A stretch of 64,000 nt of DNA from Osmia lignaria lignaria (lineage: Eukaryota; Arthropoda; Insecta; Hymenoptera; Megachilidae): NCBI RefSeq assembly GCF_051020975.1, contig NW_027478165.1, forward strand, positions 1,208,001 through 1,272,000. Direction: 5' to 3'. Under the pieces are notes generated by a model. That model was not told the origin of the DNA and ran no database searches. It worked only from the letters and a program-made list of their open reading frames with translations. Positions 11,522 through 22,791 of this stretch are shown one piece after another. Position 1 is the first letter of the stretch. Every line of letters begins with the position of its first letter. The position numbers were made by a program, and so were the translations under genes.

Positions 11522-12809
11522 GATCAGATGCGTAGTTCTCGAGATATATCAAGATATTTAAAAGTTCCGAAGCCGCACCAACATAATAGAGATACAGAAA
11601 CACCGTGGCCCCTTTCTTTGAGATAACTCTGCACGATTGCGAGCTGGAAATGCCACTTCCAGTTTAGCTGTGCAGAAGAAGAACAACAAGAAGAAGAAAT
11701 ATCTCGAAATATGTCCATCAGGACCCTTCCCTTGAGATGAATCTGCAAATATCTCGGAAACGAAGCGAGCTATGGCAAAATGTTAAGAGACCTTTTTTGT
11801 AGAGAATTATGTTTCCTACAATTTATGTTCTATGATATTTTTTGATCAGAAGCGTAGTTTTCGAGATATATCGAGATATTTAAAAGTTCCGAAGCCGCAC
11901 CAACATAATAGAGATACAGAAACAGCGTGGCCCCTTTCTTTGGGATAACTCTGCACTATTGCGAGCTGGAAATGCCACTTCCAGTTTAGCTGTCTAGAAG
12001 AAGAAGAACAAGAAGAAGAAATATCTCGAAATATGTCCGTCAGGACCCCTCCCTTGAGATAAATCTGCAAATATCTCGGAAACGAAGCGAGCTATTGCAA
12101 AACGTTAAGAGACCTTTTTTGTAGAGAATTAGGTTTCCTACTTTTTATGTTCTATGATATTTTTTGATCAGATGCGTTGTTCTCGAGATATATCAAGATA
12201 TTTAAAAGTTCCGAAGCCGCACCAACATAATAGAGATACAGAAACACCGTGGCCCCTTTCTTTGAGATAACTCTGCACTATTGCGAGCTGCAAATGCCAC
12301 TTCCAGCTTAGCTGTGCAGAAGAAGAACAACAAGAAGAAGAAATATCTCGAAATATGTCTGTCAGGCCCCTTCCCTTGAGATATATCTGCAAATATCTCG
12401 GAAACGAACCGAGCTATGGCAAAATGTTGAGAGACCTTTTTTGTAGAGAATTAAGTTTCCTACTTTTTATGTTCTATGATATTTTTTGATCGGATGCGTA
12501 GTTCTCGAGATATATCAAGATATTTAAAAGTTCCGAAGCCGCACCAACATAATAGAGATACAGAAACACCGTGGCCCCTTTCTTTGAGATAACTCTGCAC
12601 TAGTGCGAGCCGCAAATGCCACTTCCAGCTTAGCTGTGCAGAAGAAGAACAACAAGAAGAAGAAATATCTCGAAATATGCCCGTCAGGCCCCTTCCATTG
12701 AGATAAATCTGCAAATATCTCGGAAACGAAGCGAGCTATGGCAAAATGTTAAGAGACCTTTTTTGTAGAGAATTAAGTTTCCTACTTTTTATGTTCTATG
12801 ATATTTTTT
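11522..12809. repeat. Four-monomer repeat, copy 1
   Basis: Four monomers matched one-for-one 1288 bp downstream. Order: CCATCAGGACCC type with the CTGGAA...TTCCAG dyad; a monomer with GAAACAGCGTGG and the rare GTCTAGAAG; a GCGTTGTTCTCG/GAACCGAGC monomer; a GATCGG-head monomer with CTAGTGCGAGCCG. The GTCTAGAAG change (11992) is otherwise seen only in copy 2, which makes the relationship clear. Confidence 0.85.
11644..11662. other. Perfect 6 bp hairpin CTGGAA-loop-TTCCAG
   Basis: CTGGAA and TTCCAG flank the 7-base loop ATGCCAC. This perfect stem exists only in monomers with GAGCTGGAAATG, for example at 2184, 4116, 11522, 15064 and 42112. Most other copies read CTGCAAATG, which breaks the stem at one pair. 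Whether it forms or binds anything is unknown. Confidence 0.55.
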
Positions 12810-14097
12810 GATCAGATGCGTAGTTCTCGAGATATATCAAGATATTTAAAAGTTCCGAAGCCGCACCAACATAATAGAGATACAGAAACACCGTGGCCCC
12901 TTTCTTTGAGATAACTCTGCACGATTGCGAGCTGGAAATGCCACTTCCAGTTTAGCTGTGCAGAAGAAGAACAACAAGAAGAAGAAATATCTCGAAATAT
13001 GTCCATCAGGACCCTTCCCTTGAGATGAATCTGCAAATATCTCGGAAACGAAGCGAGCTATGGCAAAATGTTAAGAGACCTTTTTTGTAGAGAATTATGT
13101 TTCCTACAATTTATGTTCTATGATATTTTTTGATCAGAAGCGTAGTTTTCGAGATATATCGAGATATTTAAAAGTTCCGAAGCCGCACCAACATAATAGA
13201 GATACAGAAACAGCGTGGCCCCTTTCTTTGGGATAACTCTGCACTATTGCGAGCTGGAAATGCCACTTCCAGTTTAGCTGTCTAGAAGAAGAAGAACAAG
13301 AAGAAGAAATATCTCGAAATATGTCCGTCAGGACCCCTCCCTTGAGATAAATCTGCAAATATCTCGGAAACGAAGCGAGCTATTGCAAAACGTTAAGAGA
13401 CCTTTTTTGTAGAGAATTAGGTTTCCTACTTTTTATGTTCTATGATATTTTTTGATCAGATGCGTTGTTCTCGAGATATATCAAGATATTTAAAAGTTCC
13501 GAAGCCGCACCAACATAATAGAGATACAGAAACACCGTGGCCCCTTTCTTTGAGATAACTCTGCACTATTGCGAGCTGCAAATGCCACTTCCAGCTTAGC
13601 TGTGCAGAAGAAGAACAACAAGAAGAAGAAATATCTCGAAATATGTCTGTCAGGCCCCTTCCCTTGAGATATATCTGCAAATATCTCGGAAACGAACCGA
13701 GCTATGGCAAAATGTTGAGAGACCTTTTTTGTAGAGAATTAAGTTTCCTACTTTTTATGTTCTATGATATTTTTTGATCGGATGCGTAGTTCTCGAGATA
13801 TATCAAGATATTTAAAAGTTCCGAAGCCGCACCAACATAATAGAGATACAGAAACACCGTGGCCCCTTTCTTTGAGATAACTCTGCACTAGTGCGAGCCG
13901 CAAATGCCACTTCCAGCTTAGCTGTGCAGAAGAAGAACAACAAGAAGAAGAAATATCTCGAAATATGTCCGTCAGGCCCCTTCCCTTGAGATAAATATGC
14001 AAATATCTCGGAAACGAAGCGAGCTATGGCAAAATGCTAAGAGACCTTTTTCGTAGAGAATTAAGTTTCCTACTTTTTATGTTCTATGATATTTTTT
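12810..14097. repeat. Four-monomer repeat, copy 2
   Basis: Tandem copy of 11522-12809 with the same monomer order and the shared GTCTAGAAG near 13280. The last monomer differs: here it carries AAATATGCAAAT and TTCGTAGAG, which it shares with the monomer at 16996. Confidence 0.85.
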
Positions 14098-14741
14098 GAT
14101 CAGATGCGTAGTTCTCGAGATATATCAAGATATTTAAAAGTTCCGAAGCCGCACCAACATAATAGAGATACAGAAACACCGTGGCCCCTTTCTTTGAGAT
14201 AACTCTGCACTATTGCGAGCTGCAAATGCCACTCCCAGCTTAGCTGTGCAGAAGAAGAACAACAAGAAGAAGAAATATCTCGAAATATGTCCGTCAGGCC
14301 CCTTCCCTTGAGATATATCTGCAAATATCTCGGAAACGAAGCGAGCTATGGCAAAATGTTAAGAGACCTTTTTTGTAGAGAATTAAGTTTCCTACTTTTT
14401 ATGTTCTATGATATTTTTTGATCGGATGCGTAGTTCTCGAGATATATCAAGATATTTAAAAGTTCCGAAGCCGCACCAACATAATAGAGATACAGAAACA
14501 CCGTGGCCCCTTTCTTTGAGATAACTCTGCACTATTGCGAGCTGCAAATGCCACTCCCAGCTTAGCTGTGCAGAAGAAGAACAACAAGAAGAAGAAATAT
14601 CTCGAAATATGTCCGTCAGGCCCCTTCCCTTGAGATATATCTGCAAATATCTCGGAAACGAAGCGAGCTATGGCAAAATGTTAAGAGACCTTTTTTGTAG
14701 AGAATTAAGTGTCCTACTTTTTATGTTCTATGATATTTTTT
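13454..14741. repeat. Four-monomer segment paired with 16674-17961
   Basis: Monomers at 13454, 13776, 14098 and 14420 recur at an offset of 3220 bp (10 monomers). Shared variants are GCGTTGTTCTCG, GAACCGAGC, TGTTGAGAGACC, AAATATGCAAAT, GCTAAGAGACC with TTCGTAGAG, and CACTCCCAGC. The segment overlaps the four-monomer repeat at 12810-14097, so duplications are nested. Confidence 0.85.
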
Positions 14742-16673
14742 GATCGGATGCGTAGTTCTCGAGATATATCAAGATATTTAAAAGTGCCGAAGCCGCACCA
14801 ACATAATAGAGATACAGAAACACCGTGGCCCCTTTCTTTGAGATAACTCTGCACTATTGCGCGCTGCAAATGCCACTTCCAGCTTAGCTGTGCAGAAGAA
14901 GAACAACAAGAAGAAGAAATATCTCGAAATATGCCCGTCAGGCCCCTTCCATTGGGATAAATCTGCAAATATCTCGGAAACGAAGCGAGCTATGGCAAAA
15001 TGTTAAGAGACCTTTTTTGTAGAGAATTAAGTTTCCTACTTTTTATGTTCTATGATATTTTTTGATCAGATGCGTAGTTCTCGAGATATATCAAGATATT
15101 TAAAAGTTCCGAAGCCGCACCAACATAATAGAGATACAGAAACACCGTGGCCCCTTTCTTTGAGATAACTCTGCACGATTGCGAGCTGGAAATGCCACTT
15201 CCAGTTTAGCTGTGCAGAAGAAGAACAACAAGAAGAAGAAATATCTCGAAATATGTCCATCAGGACCCTTCCCTTGAGATGAATCTGCAAATATCTCGGA
15301 AACGAAGCGAGCTATGGCAAAATGTTAAGAGACCTTTTTTGTAGAGAATTATGTTTCCTACAATTTATGTTCTATGATATTTTTTGATCAGAAGCGTAGT
15401 TTTCGAGATATATCGAGATATTTAAAAGTTCCGAAGCCGCACCAACATAATAGAGATACAGAAACAGCGTGGCCCCTTTCTTTGGGATAACTCTGCACTA
15501 TTGCGAGCTGGAAATGCCACTTCCAGTTTAGCTGTGCAGAAGAAGAAGAACAAGAAGAAGAAATATCTCGAAATATGTCCGTCAGGACCCCTCCCTTGAG
15601 ATAAATCTGCAAATATCTCGGAAACGAAGCGAGCTATTGCAAAATGTTAAGAGACCTTTTTTGTAGAGAATTAAGTTTCCTACTTTTTATGTTCTATGAT
15701 ATTTTTTGATCGGATGCGTAGTTCTCGAGATATATCAAGATATTTAAAAGTTCCGAAGCCGCACCAACATAATAGAGATACAGAAACACCGTGGCCCCTT
15801 TCTTTGAGATAACTCTGCACTATTGCGAGCTGCAAATGCCACTCCCAGCTTAGCTGTGCAGAAGAAGAACAACAAGAAGAAGAAATATCTCGAAATATGC
15901 CCGTCAGGCCCCTTCCATTGAGATAAATCTGCAAATATCTCGGAAACGAAGCGAGCTATGGTAAAATCTTAAGAGACCTTTTTTGTAGAGAATTAAGTTT
16001 CCTACTTTTTATGTTCTATGATATTTTTTGATCAGATGCGTAGTTCTCGAGATATATCAAGATATTTAAAAGTTCCGAAGCCGCACCAACATAATAGAGA
16101 TACAGAAACACCGTGGCCCCTTTCTTTGAGATAACTCTGCACGATTGCGAGCTGGAAATGCCACTTCCAGTTTAGCTGTGCAGAAGAAGAACAACAAGAA
16201 GAAGAAATATCTCGAAATATGTCCATCAGGACCCTTCCCTTGAGATGAATCTGCAAATATCTCGGAAACGAAGCGAGCTATGGCAAAATGTTAAGAGACC
16301 TTTTTTGTAGAGAATTATGTTTCCTACAATTTATGTTCTATGATATTTTTTGATCAGAAGCGTAGTTTTCGAGATATATCGAGATATTTAAAAGTTCCGA
16401 AGCCGCACCAACATAATAGAGATACAGAAACAGCGTGGCCCCTTTCTTTGGGATAACTCTGCACTATTGCGAGCTGGAAATGCCACTTCCAGTTTAGCTG
16501 TGCAGAAGAAGAAGAACAAGAAGAAGAAATATCTCGAAATATGTCCGTCAGGACCCCTCCCTTGAGATAAATCTGCAAATATCTCGGAAACGAAGCGAGC
16601 TATTGCAAAACGTTAAGAGACCTTTTTTGTAGAGAATTAGGTTTCCTACTTTTTATGTTCTATGATATTTTTT

Positions 16674-17961
16674 GATCAGATGCGTTGTTCTCGAGATATA
16701 TCAAGATATTTAAAAGTTCCGAAGCCGCACCAACATAATAGAGATACAGAAACACCGTGGCCCCTTTCTTTGAGATAACTCTGCACTATTGCGAGCTGCA
16801 AATGCCACTTCCAGCTTAGCTGTGCAGAAGAAGAACAACAAGAAGAAGAAATATCTCGAAATATGTCTGTCAGGCCCCTTCCCTTGAGATATATCTGCAA
16901 ATATCTCGGAAACGAACCGAGCTATGGCAAAATGTTGAGAGACCTTTTTTGTAGAGAATTAAGTTTCCTACTTTTTATGTTCTATGATATTTTTTGATCG
17001 GATGCGTAGTTCTCGAGATATATCAAGATATTTAAAAGTTCCGAAGCCGCACCAACATAATAGAGATACAGAAACACCGTGGCCCCTTTCTTTGAGATAA
17101 CTCTGCACTAGTGCGAGCCGCAAATGCCACTTCCAGCTTAGCTGTGCAGAAGAAGAACAACAAGAAGAAGAAATATCTCGAAATATGTCCGTCAGGCCCC
17201 TTCCCTTGAGATAAATATGCAAATATCTCGGAAACGAAGCGAGCTATGGCAAAATGCTAAGAGACCTTTTTCGTAGAGAATTAAGTTTCCTACTTTTTAT
17301 GTTCTATGATATTTTTTGATCAGATGCGTAGTTCTCGAGATATATCAAGATATTTAAAAGTTCCGAAGCCGCACCAACATAATAGAGATACAGAAACACC
17401 GTGGCCCCTTTCTTTGAGATAACTCTGCACTATTGCGAGCTGCAAATGCCACTCCCAGCTTAGCTGTGCAGAAGAAGAACAACAAGAAGAAGAAATATCT
17501 CGAAATATGTCCGTCAGGCCCCTTCCCTTGAGATATATCTGCAAATATCTCGGAAACGAAGCGAGCTATGGCAAAATGTTAAGAGACCTTTTTTGTAGAG
17601 AATTAAGTTTCCTACTTTTTATGTTCTATGATATTTTTTGATCGGATGCGTAGTTCTCGAGATATATCAAGATATTTAAAAGTTCCGAAGCCGCACCAAC
17701 ATAATAGAGATACAGAAACACCGTGGCCCCTTTCTTTGAGATAACTCTGCACTATTGCGAGCTGCAAATGCCACTCCCAGCTTAGCTGTGCAGAAGAAGA
17801 ACAACAAGAAGAAGAAATATCTCGAAATATGTCCGTCAGGCCCCTTCCCTTGAGATATATCTGCAAATATCTCGGAAACGAAGCGAGCTATGGCAAAATG
17901 TTAAGAGACCTTTTTTGTAGAGAATTAAGTTTCCTACTTTTTATGTTCTATGATATTTTTT
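16674..17961. repeat. Four-monomer segment paired with 13454-14741
   Basis: Second copy, 3220 bp downstream, with the same ordered set of rare variants. The preceding monomer (16352) lacks the GTCTAGAAG found at 13280, so the duplicated tract begins after that point or was later converted. Confidence 0.85.
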
Positions 17962-18575
17962 GATCGGATGCGTAGTTCTCGAGATATATCAAGATATTTA
18001 AAAGTGCCGAAGCCGCACCAACATAATAGAGATACAGAAACACCGTGGCCCCTTTCTTTGAGATAACTCTGCACTATTGCGCGCTGCAAATGCCACTTCC
18101 AGCTTAGCTGTGCAGAAGAAGAACAACAAGAAGAAGAAATATCTCGAAATATGCCCGTCAGGCCCCTTCCATTGAGATAAATCTGCAAATATCTCGGAAA
18201 CGAAGCGAGCTATGGCAAAATGTTAAGAGACCTTTTTTGTAGAGAATTAAGTTTCCTACTTTTTATGTTCTATGATATTTTTTGATCAGATGCGTAGTTC
18301 TCGAGATATATCAAGATATTTAAAAGTTCCGAAGCCGCACCAACATAATAGAGATACAGAAACACCGTGGCCCCTTTCTTTGAGATAACTCTGCACTATT
18401 GCGAGCTGCAAATGCCACTCCCAGCTTAGCTGTGCAGAAGAAGAACAACAAGAAGAAGAAATATCTCGAAATATGTCCGTCAGGCCCCTTCCCTTGAGAT
18501 ATATCTGCAAATATCTCGGAAACGAAGCGAGCTATGGCAAAATGTTAAGAGACCTTTTTTGTAGAGAATTAAGTT
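17932..18575. repeat. Two-monomer repeat, copy 1
   Basis: A dimer: a GATCGG-head monomer with AAGTGCCGAAG, GCGCGCTGC and ATGCCCGTC, followed by a GATCAG-head monomer with CACTCCCAGC. It repeats immediately at 18576-19219. Confidence 0.82.
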
Positions 18576-19219
18576 TCCTACTTTTTATGTTCTATGATAT
18601 TTTTTGATCGGATGCGTAGTTCTCGAGATATATCAAGATATTTAAAAGTGCCGAAGCCGCACCAACATAATAGAGATACAGAAACACCGTGGCCCCTTTC
18701 TTTGAGATAACTCTGCACTATTGCGCGCTGCAAATGCCACTTCCAGCTTAGCTGTGCAGAAGAAGAACAACAAGAAGAAGAAATATCTCGAAATATGCCC
18801 GTCAGGCCCCTTCCATTGAGATAAATCTGCAAATATCTCGGAAACGAAGCGAGCTATGGCAAAATGTTAAGAGACCTTTTTTGTAGAGAATTAAGTTTCC
18901 TACTTTTTATGTTCTATGATATTTTTTGATCAGATGCGTAGTTCTCGAGATATATCAAGATATTTAAAAGTTCCGAAGCCGCACCAACATAATAGAGATA
19001 CAGAAACACCGTGGCCCCTTTCTTTGAGATAACTCTGCACTATTGCGAGCTGCAAATGCCACTCCCAGCTTAGCTGTGCAGAAGAAGAACAACAAGAAGA
19101 AGAAATATCTCGAAATATGTCCGTCAGGCCCCTTCCCTTGAGATATATCTGCAAATATCTCGGAAACGAAGCGAGCTATGGCAAAATGTTAAGAGACCTT
19201 TTTTGTAGAGAATTAAGTT
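18576..19219. repeat. Two-monomer repeat, copy 2
   Basis: Tandem copy of the dimer at 17932-18575 with the same variant pattern in each half. Confidence 0.82.
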
Positions 19220-19893
19220 TCCTACTTTTTATGTTGTATGATATTTTTTGATCGGATGCGTAGTTCTCGAGATATATCAAGATATTTAAAAGTTCCGAAG
19301 CCGCACCAACATAATAGAGATACAGAAACACCGTGGCCCCTTTCTTTGAGATAACTCTGCACTATTGCGAGCTGCAAATGCCACTCCCAGCTTAGCTGTG
19401 CAGAAGAAGAACAACAAGAAGAAGAAATATCTCGAAATATGTCCGTCAGGCCCCTTCCCTTGAGATATATCTGCAAATATCTCGGAAACGAAGCGAGCTA
19501 TGGCAAAATGTTAAGAGACCTTTTTTGTAGAGAATTAAGTGTCCTACTTTTTATGTTCTATGATATTTTTTGATCGGATGCGTAGTTCTCGAGATATATC
19601 AAGATATTTAAAAGTGCCGAAGCCGCACCAACATAATAGAGATACAGAAACACCGTGGCCCCTTTCTTTGAGATAACTCTGCACTATTGCGCGCTGCAAA
19701 TGCCACTTCCAGCTTAGCTGTGCAGAAGAAGAACAACAAGAAGAAGAAATATCTCGAAATATGCCCGTCAGGCCCCTTCCATTGGGATAAATCTGCAAAT
19801 ATCTCGGAAACGAAGCGAGCTATGGCAAAATGTTAAGAGACCTTTTTTGTAGAGAATTAAGTTTCCTACTTTTTATGTTCTATGATATTTTTT
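18928..19893. repeat. Three-monomer repeat, copy 1
   Basis: Three monomers carrying, in order, CACTCCCAGC; ATGTTGTATG before a GATCGG head; and AAGTGTCCTAC with TTCCATTGGG. All three markers recur 966 bp downstream. Confidence 0.85.
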
Positions 19894-20859
19894 GATCAGA
19901 TGCGTAGTTCTCGAGATATATCAAGATATTTAAAAGTTCCGAAGCCGCACCAACATAATAGAGATACAGAAACACCGTGGCCCCTTTCTTTGAGATAACT
20001 CTGCACTATTGCGAGCTGCAAATGCCACTCCCAGCTTAGCTGTGCGGAAGAAGAACAACAAGAAGAAGAAATATCTCGAAATATGTCCGTCAGGCCCCTT
20101 CCCTTGAGATATATCTGCAAATATCTCGGAAACGAAGCGAGCTATGGCAAAATGTTAAGAGACCTTTTTTGTAGAGAATTAAGTTTCCTACTTTTTATGT
20201 TGTATGATATTTTTTGATCGGATGCGTAGTTCTCGAGATATATCAAGATATTTAAAAGTTCCGAAGCCGCACCAACATAATAGAGATACAGAAACACCGT
20301 GGCCCCTTTCTTTGAGATAACTCTGCACTATTGCGAGCTGCAAATGCCACTCCCAGCTTAGCTGTGCAGAAGAAGAACAACAAGAAGAAGAAATATCTCG
20401 AAATATGTCCGTCAGGCCCCTTCCCTTGAGATATATCTGCAAATATCTCGGAAACGAAGCGAGCTATGGCAAAATGTTAAGAGACCTTTTTTGTAGAGAA
20501 TTAAGTGTCCTACTTTTTATGTTCTATGATATTTTTTGATCGGATGCGTAGTTCTCGAGATATATCAAGATATTTAAAAGTGCCGAAGCCGCACCAACAT
20601 AATAGAGATACAGAAACACCGTGGCCCCTTTCTTTGAGATAACTCTGCACTATTGCGCGCTGCAAATGCCACTTCCAGCTTAGCTGTGCAGAAGAAGAAC
20701 AACAAGAAGAAGAAATATCTCGAAATATGCCCGTCAGGCCCCTTCCATTGGGATAAATCTGCAAATATCTCGGAAACGAAGCGAGCTATGGCAAAATGTT
20801 AAGAGACCTTTTTTGTAGAGAATTAAGTTTCCTACTTTTTATGTTCTATGATATTTTTT
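19894..20859. repeat. Three-monomer repeat, copy 2
   Basis: Tandem copy of 18928-19893 at an offset of 966 bp. I noticed one private change, GTGCGGAAG near 20046. The near identity implies a very recent exchange. Confidence 0.85.
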
Positions 20860-22791
20860 GATCAGATGCGTAGTTCTCGAGATATATCAAGATATTTAAA
20901 AGTTCCGAAGCCGCACCAACATAATAGAGATACAGAAACACCGTGGCCCCTTTCTTTGAGATAACTCTGCACGATTGCGAGCTGGAAATGCCACTTCCAG
21001 TTTAGCTGTGCAGAAGAAGAACAACAAGAAGAAGAAATATCTCGAAATATGTCCATCAGGACCCTTCCCTTGAGATGAATCTGCAAATATCTCGGAAACG
21101 AAGCGAGCTATGGCAAAATGTTAAGAGACCTTTTTTGTAGAGAATTATGTTTCCTACAATTTATGTTCTATGATATTTTTTGATCAGAAGCGTAGTTTTC
21201 GAGATATATCGAGATATTTAAAAGTTCCGAAGCCGCACCAACATAATAGAGATACAGAAACAGCGTGGCCCCTTTCTTTGGGATAACTCTGCACTATTGC
21301 GAGCTGGAAATGCCACTTCCAGTTTAGCTGTGCAGAAGAAGAAGAACAAGAAGAAGAAATATCTCGAAATATGTCCGTCAGGACCCCTCCCTTGAGATAA
21401 ATCTGCAAATATCTCGGAAACGAAGCGAGCTATTGCAAAACGTTAAGAGACCTTTTTTGTAGAGAATTAGGTTTCCTACTTTTTATGTTCTATGATATTT
21501 TTTGATCAGATGCGTTGTTCTCGAGATATATCAAGATATTTAAAAGTTCCGAAGCCGCACCAACATAATAGAGATACAGAAACACCGTGGCCCCTTTCTT
21601 TGAGATAACTCTGCACTATTGCGAGCTGCAAATGCCACTTCCAGCTTAGCTGTGCAGAAGAAGAACAACAAGAAGAAGAAATATCTCGAAATATGTCTGT
21701 CAGGCCCCTTCCCTTGAGATATATCTGCAAATATCTCGGAAACGAACCGAGCTATGGCAAAATGTTGAGAGACCTTTTTTGTAGAGAATTAAGTTTCCTA
21801 CTTTTTATGTTCTATGATATTTTTTGATCGGATGCGTAGTTCTCGAGATATATCAAGATATTTAAAAGTTCCGAAGCCGCACCAACATAATAGAGATACA
21901 GAAACACCGTGGCCTCTTTCTTTGAGATAACTCTGCACTATTGCGCGCTGCAAATGCCACTTCCAGCTTAGCTGTGCAGAAGAAGAACAACAAGAAGAAG
22001 AAATATCTCGAAATATGCCCGTCAGGCCCCTTCCATTGAGATAAATCTGCAAATATCTCGGAAACGAAGCCAGCTATGGCAAAATGTTAAGAGACCTTTT
22101 TTGTAGAGAATTAAGTTTCCTACTTTTTATGTTCTATGATATTTTTTGATCAGATGCGTAGTTCTCGAGATATATCAAGATATTTAAAAGTTCCGAAGCC
22201 GCACCAACATAATAGAGATACAGAAACACCGTGGCCCCTTTCTTTGAGATAACTCTGCACGATTGCGAGCTGGAAATGCCACTTCCAGTTTAGCTGTGCA
22301 GAAGAAGAACAACAAGAAGAAGAAATATCTCGAAATATGTCCATCAGGACCCTTCCCTTGAGATAAATCTGCAAATATCTCGGAAACGAAGCGAGCTATG
22401 GCAAAATGTTAAGAGACCTTTTTTGTAGAGAATTATGTTTCCTACAATTTATGTTCTATGATATTTTTTGATCAGAAGCGTAGTTTTCGAGATATATCGA
22501 GATATTTAAAAGTTCCGAAGCCGCACCAACATAATAGAGATACAGAAACAGCGTGGCCCCTTTCTTTGGGATAACTCTGCACTATTGCGAGCTGGAAATG
22601 CCACTTCCAGTTTAGCTGTGCAGAAGAAGAAGAACAAGAAGAAGAAATATCTCGAAATATGTCCGTCAGGACCCCTCCCTTGAGATAAATCTGCAAATAT
22701 CTCGGAAACGAAGCGAGCTATTGCAAAACGTTAAGAGACCTTTTTTGTAGAGAATTAGGTTTCCTACTTTTTATGTTCTATGATATTTTTT

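Larger units (their letters stand above)
9590..22791. repeat. Homogenised A-type block with GATCGG-head variant
   Basis: About 41 monomers dominated by the A-type tail. Many carry GATCGGATGCG instead of GATCAGATGCG, a variant I found in no other part of the window. Recurrent companions are CACTCCCAGC, AAGTGCCGAAG, ATGCCCGTC with TTCCATTG, GCGTTGTTCTCG with GAACCGAGC, and CCATCAGGACCC. These combine into local 2-, 3- and 4-monomer repeats. The A-to-G change also removes the TGA that normally closes the minus-strand open frame, lengthening it from 74 to 84 codons in these copies. Confidence 0.88.
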
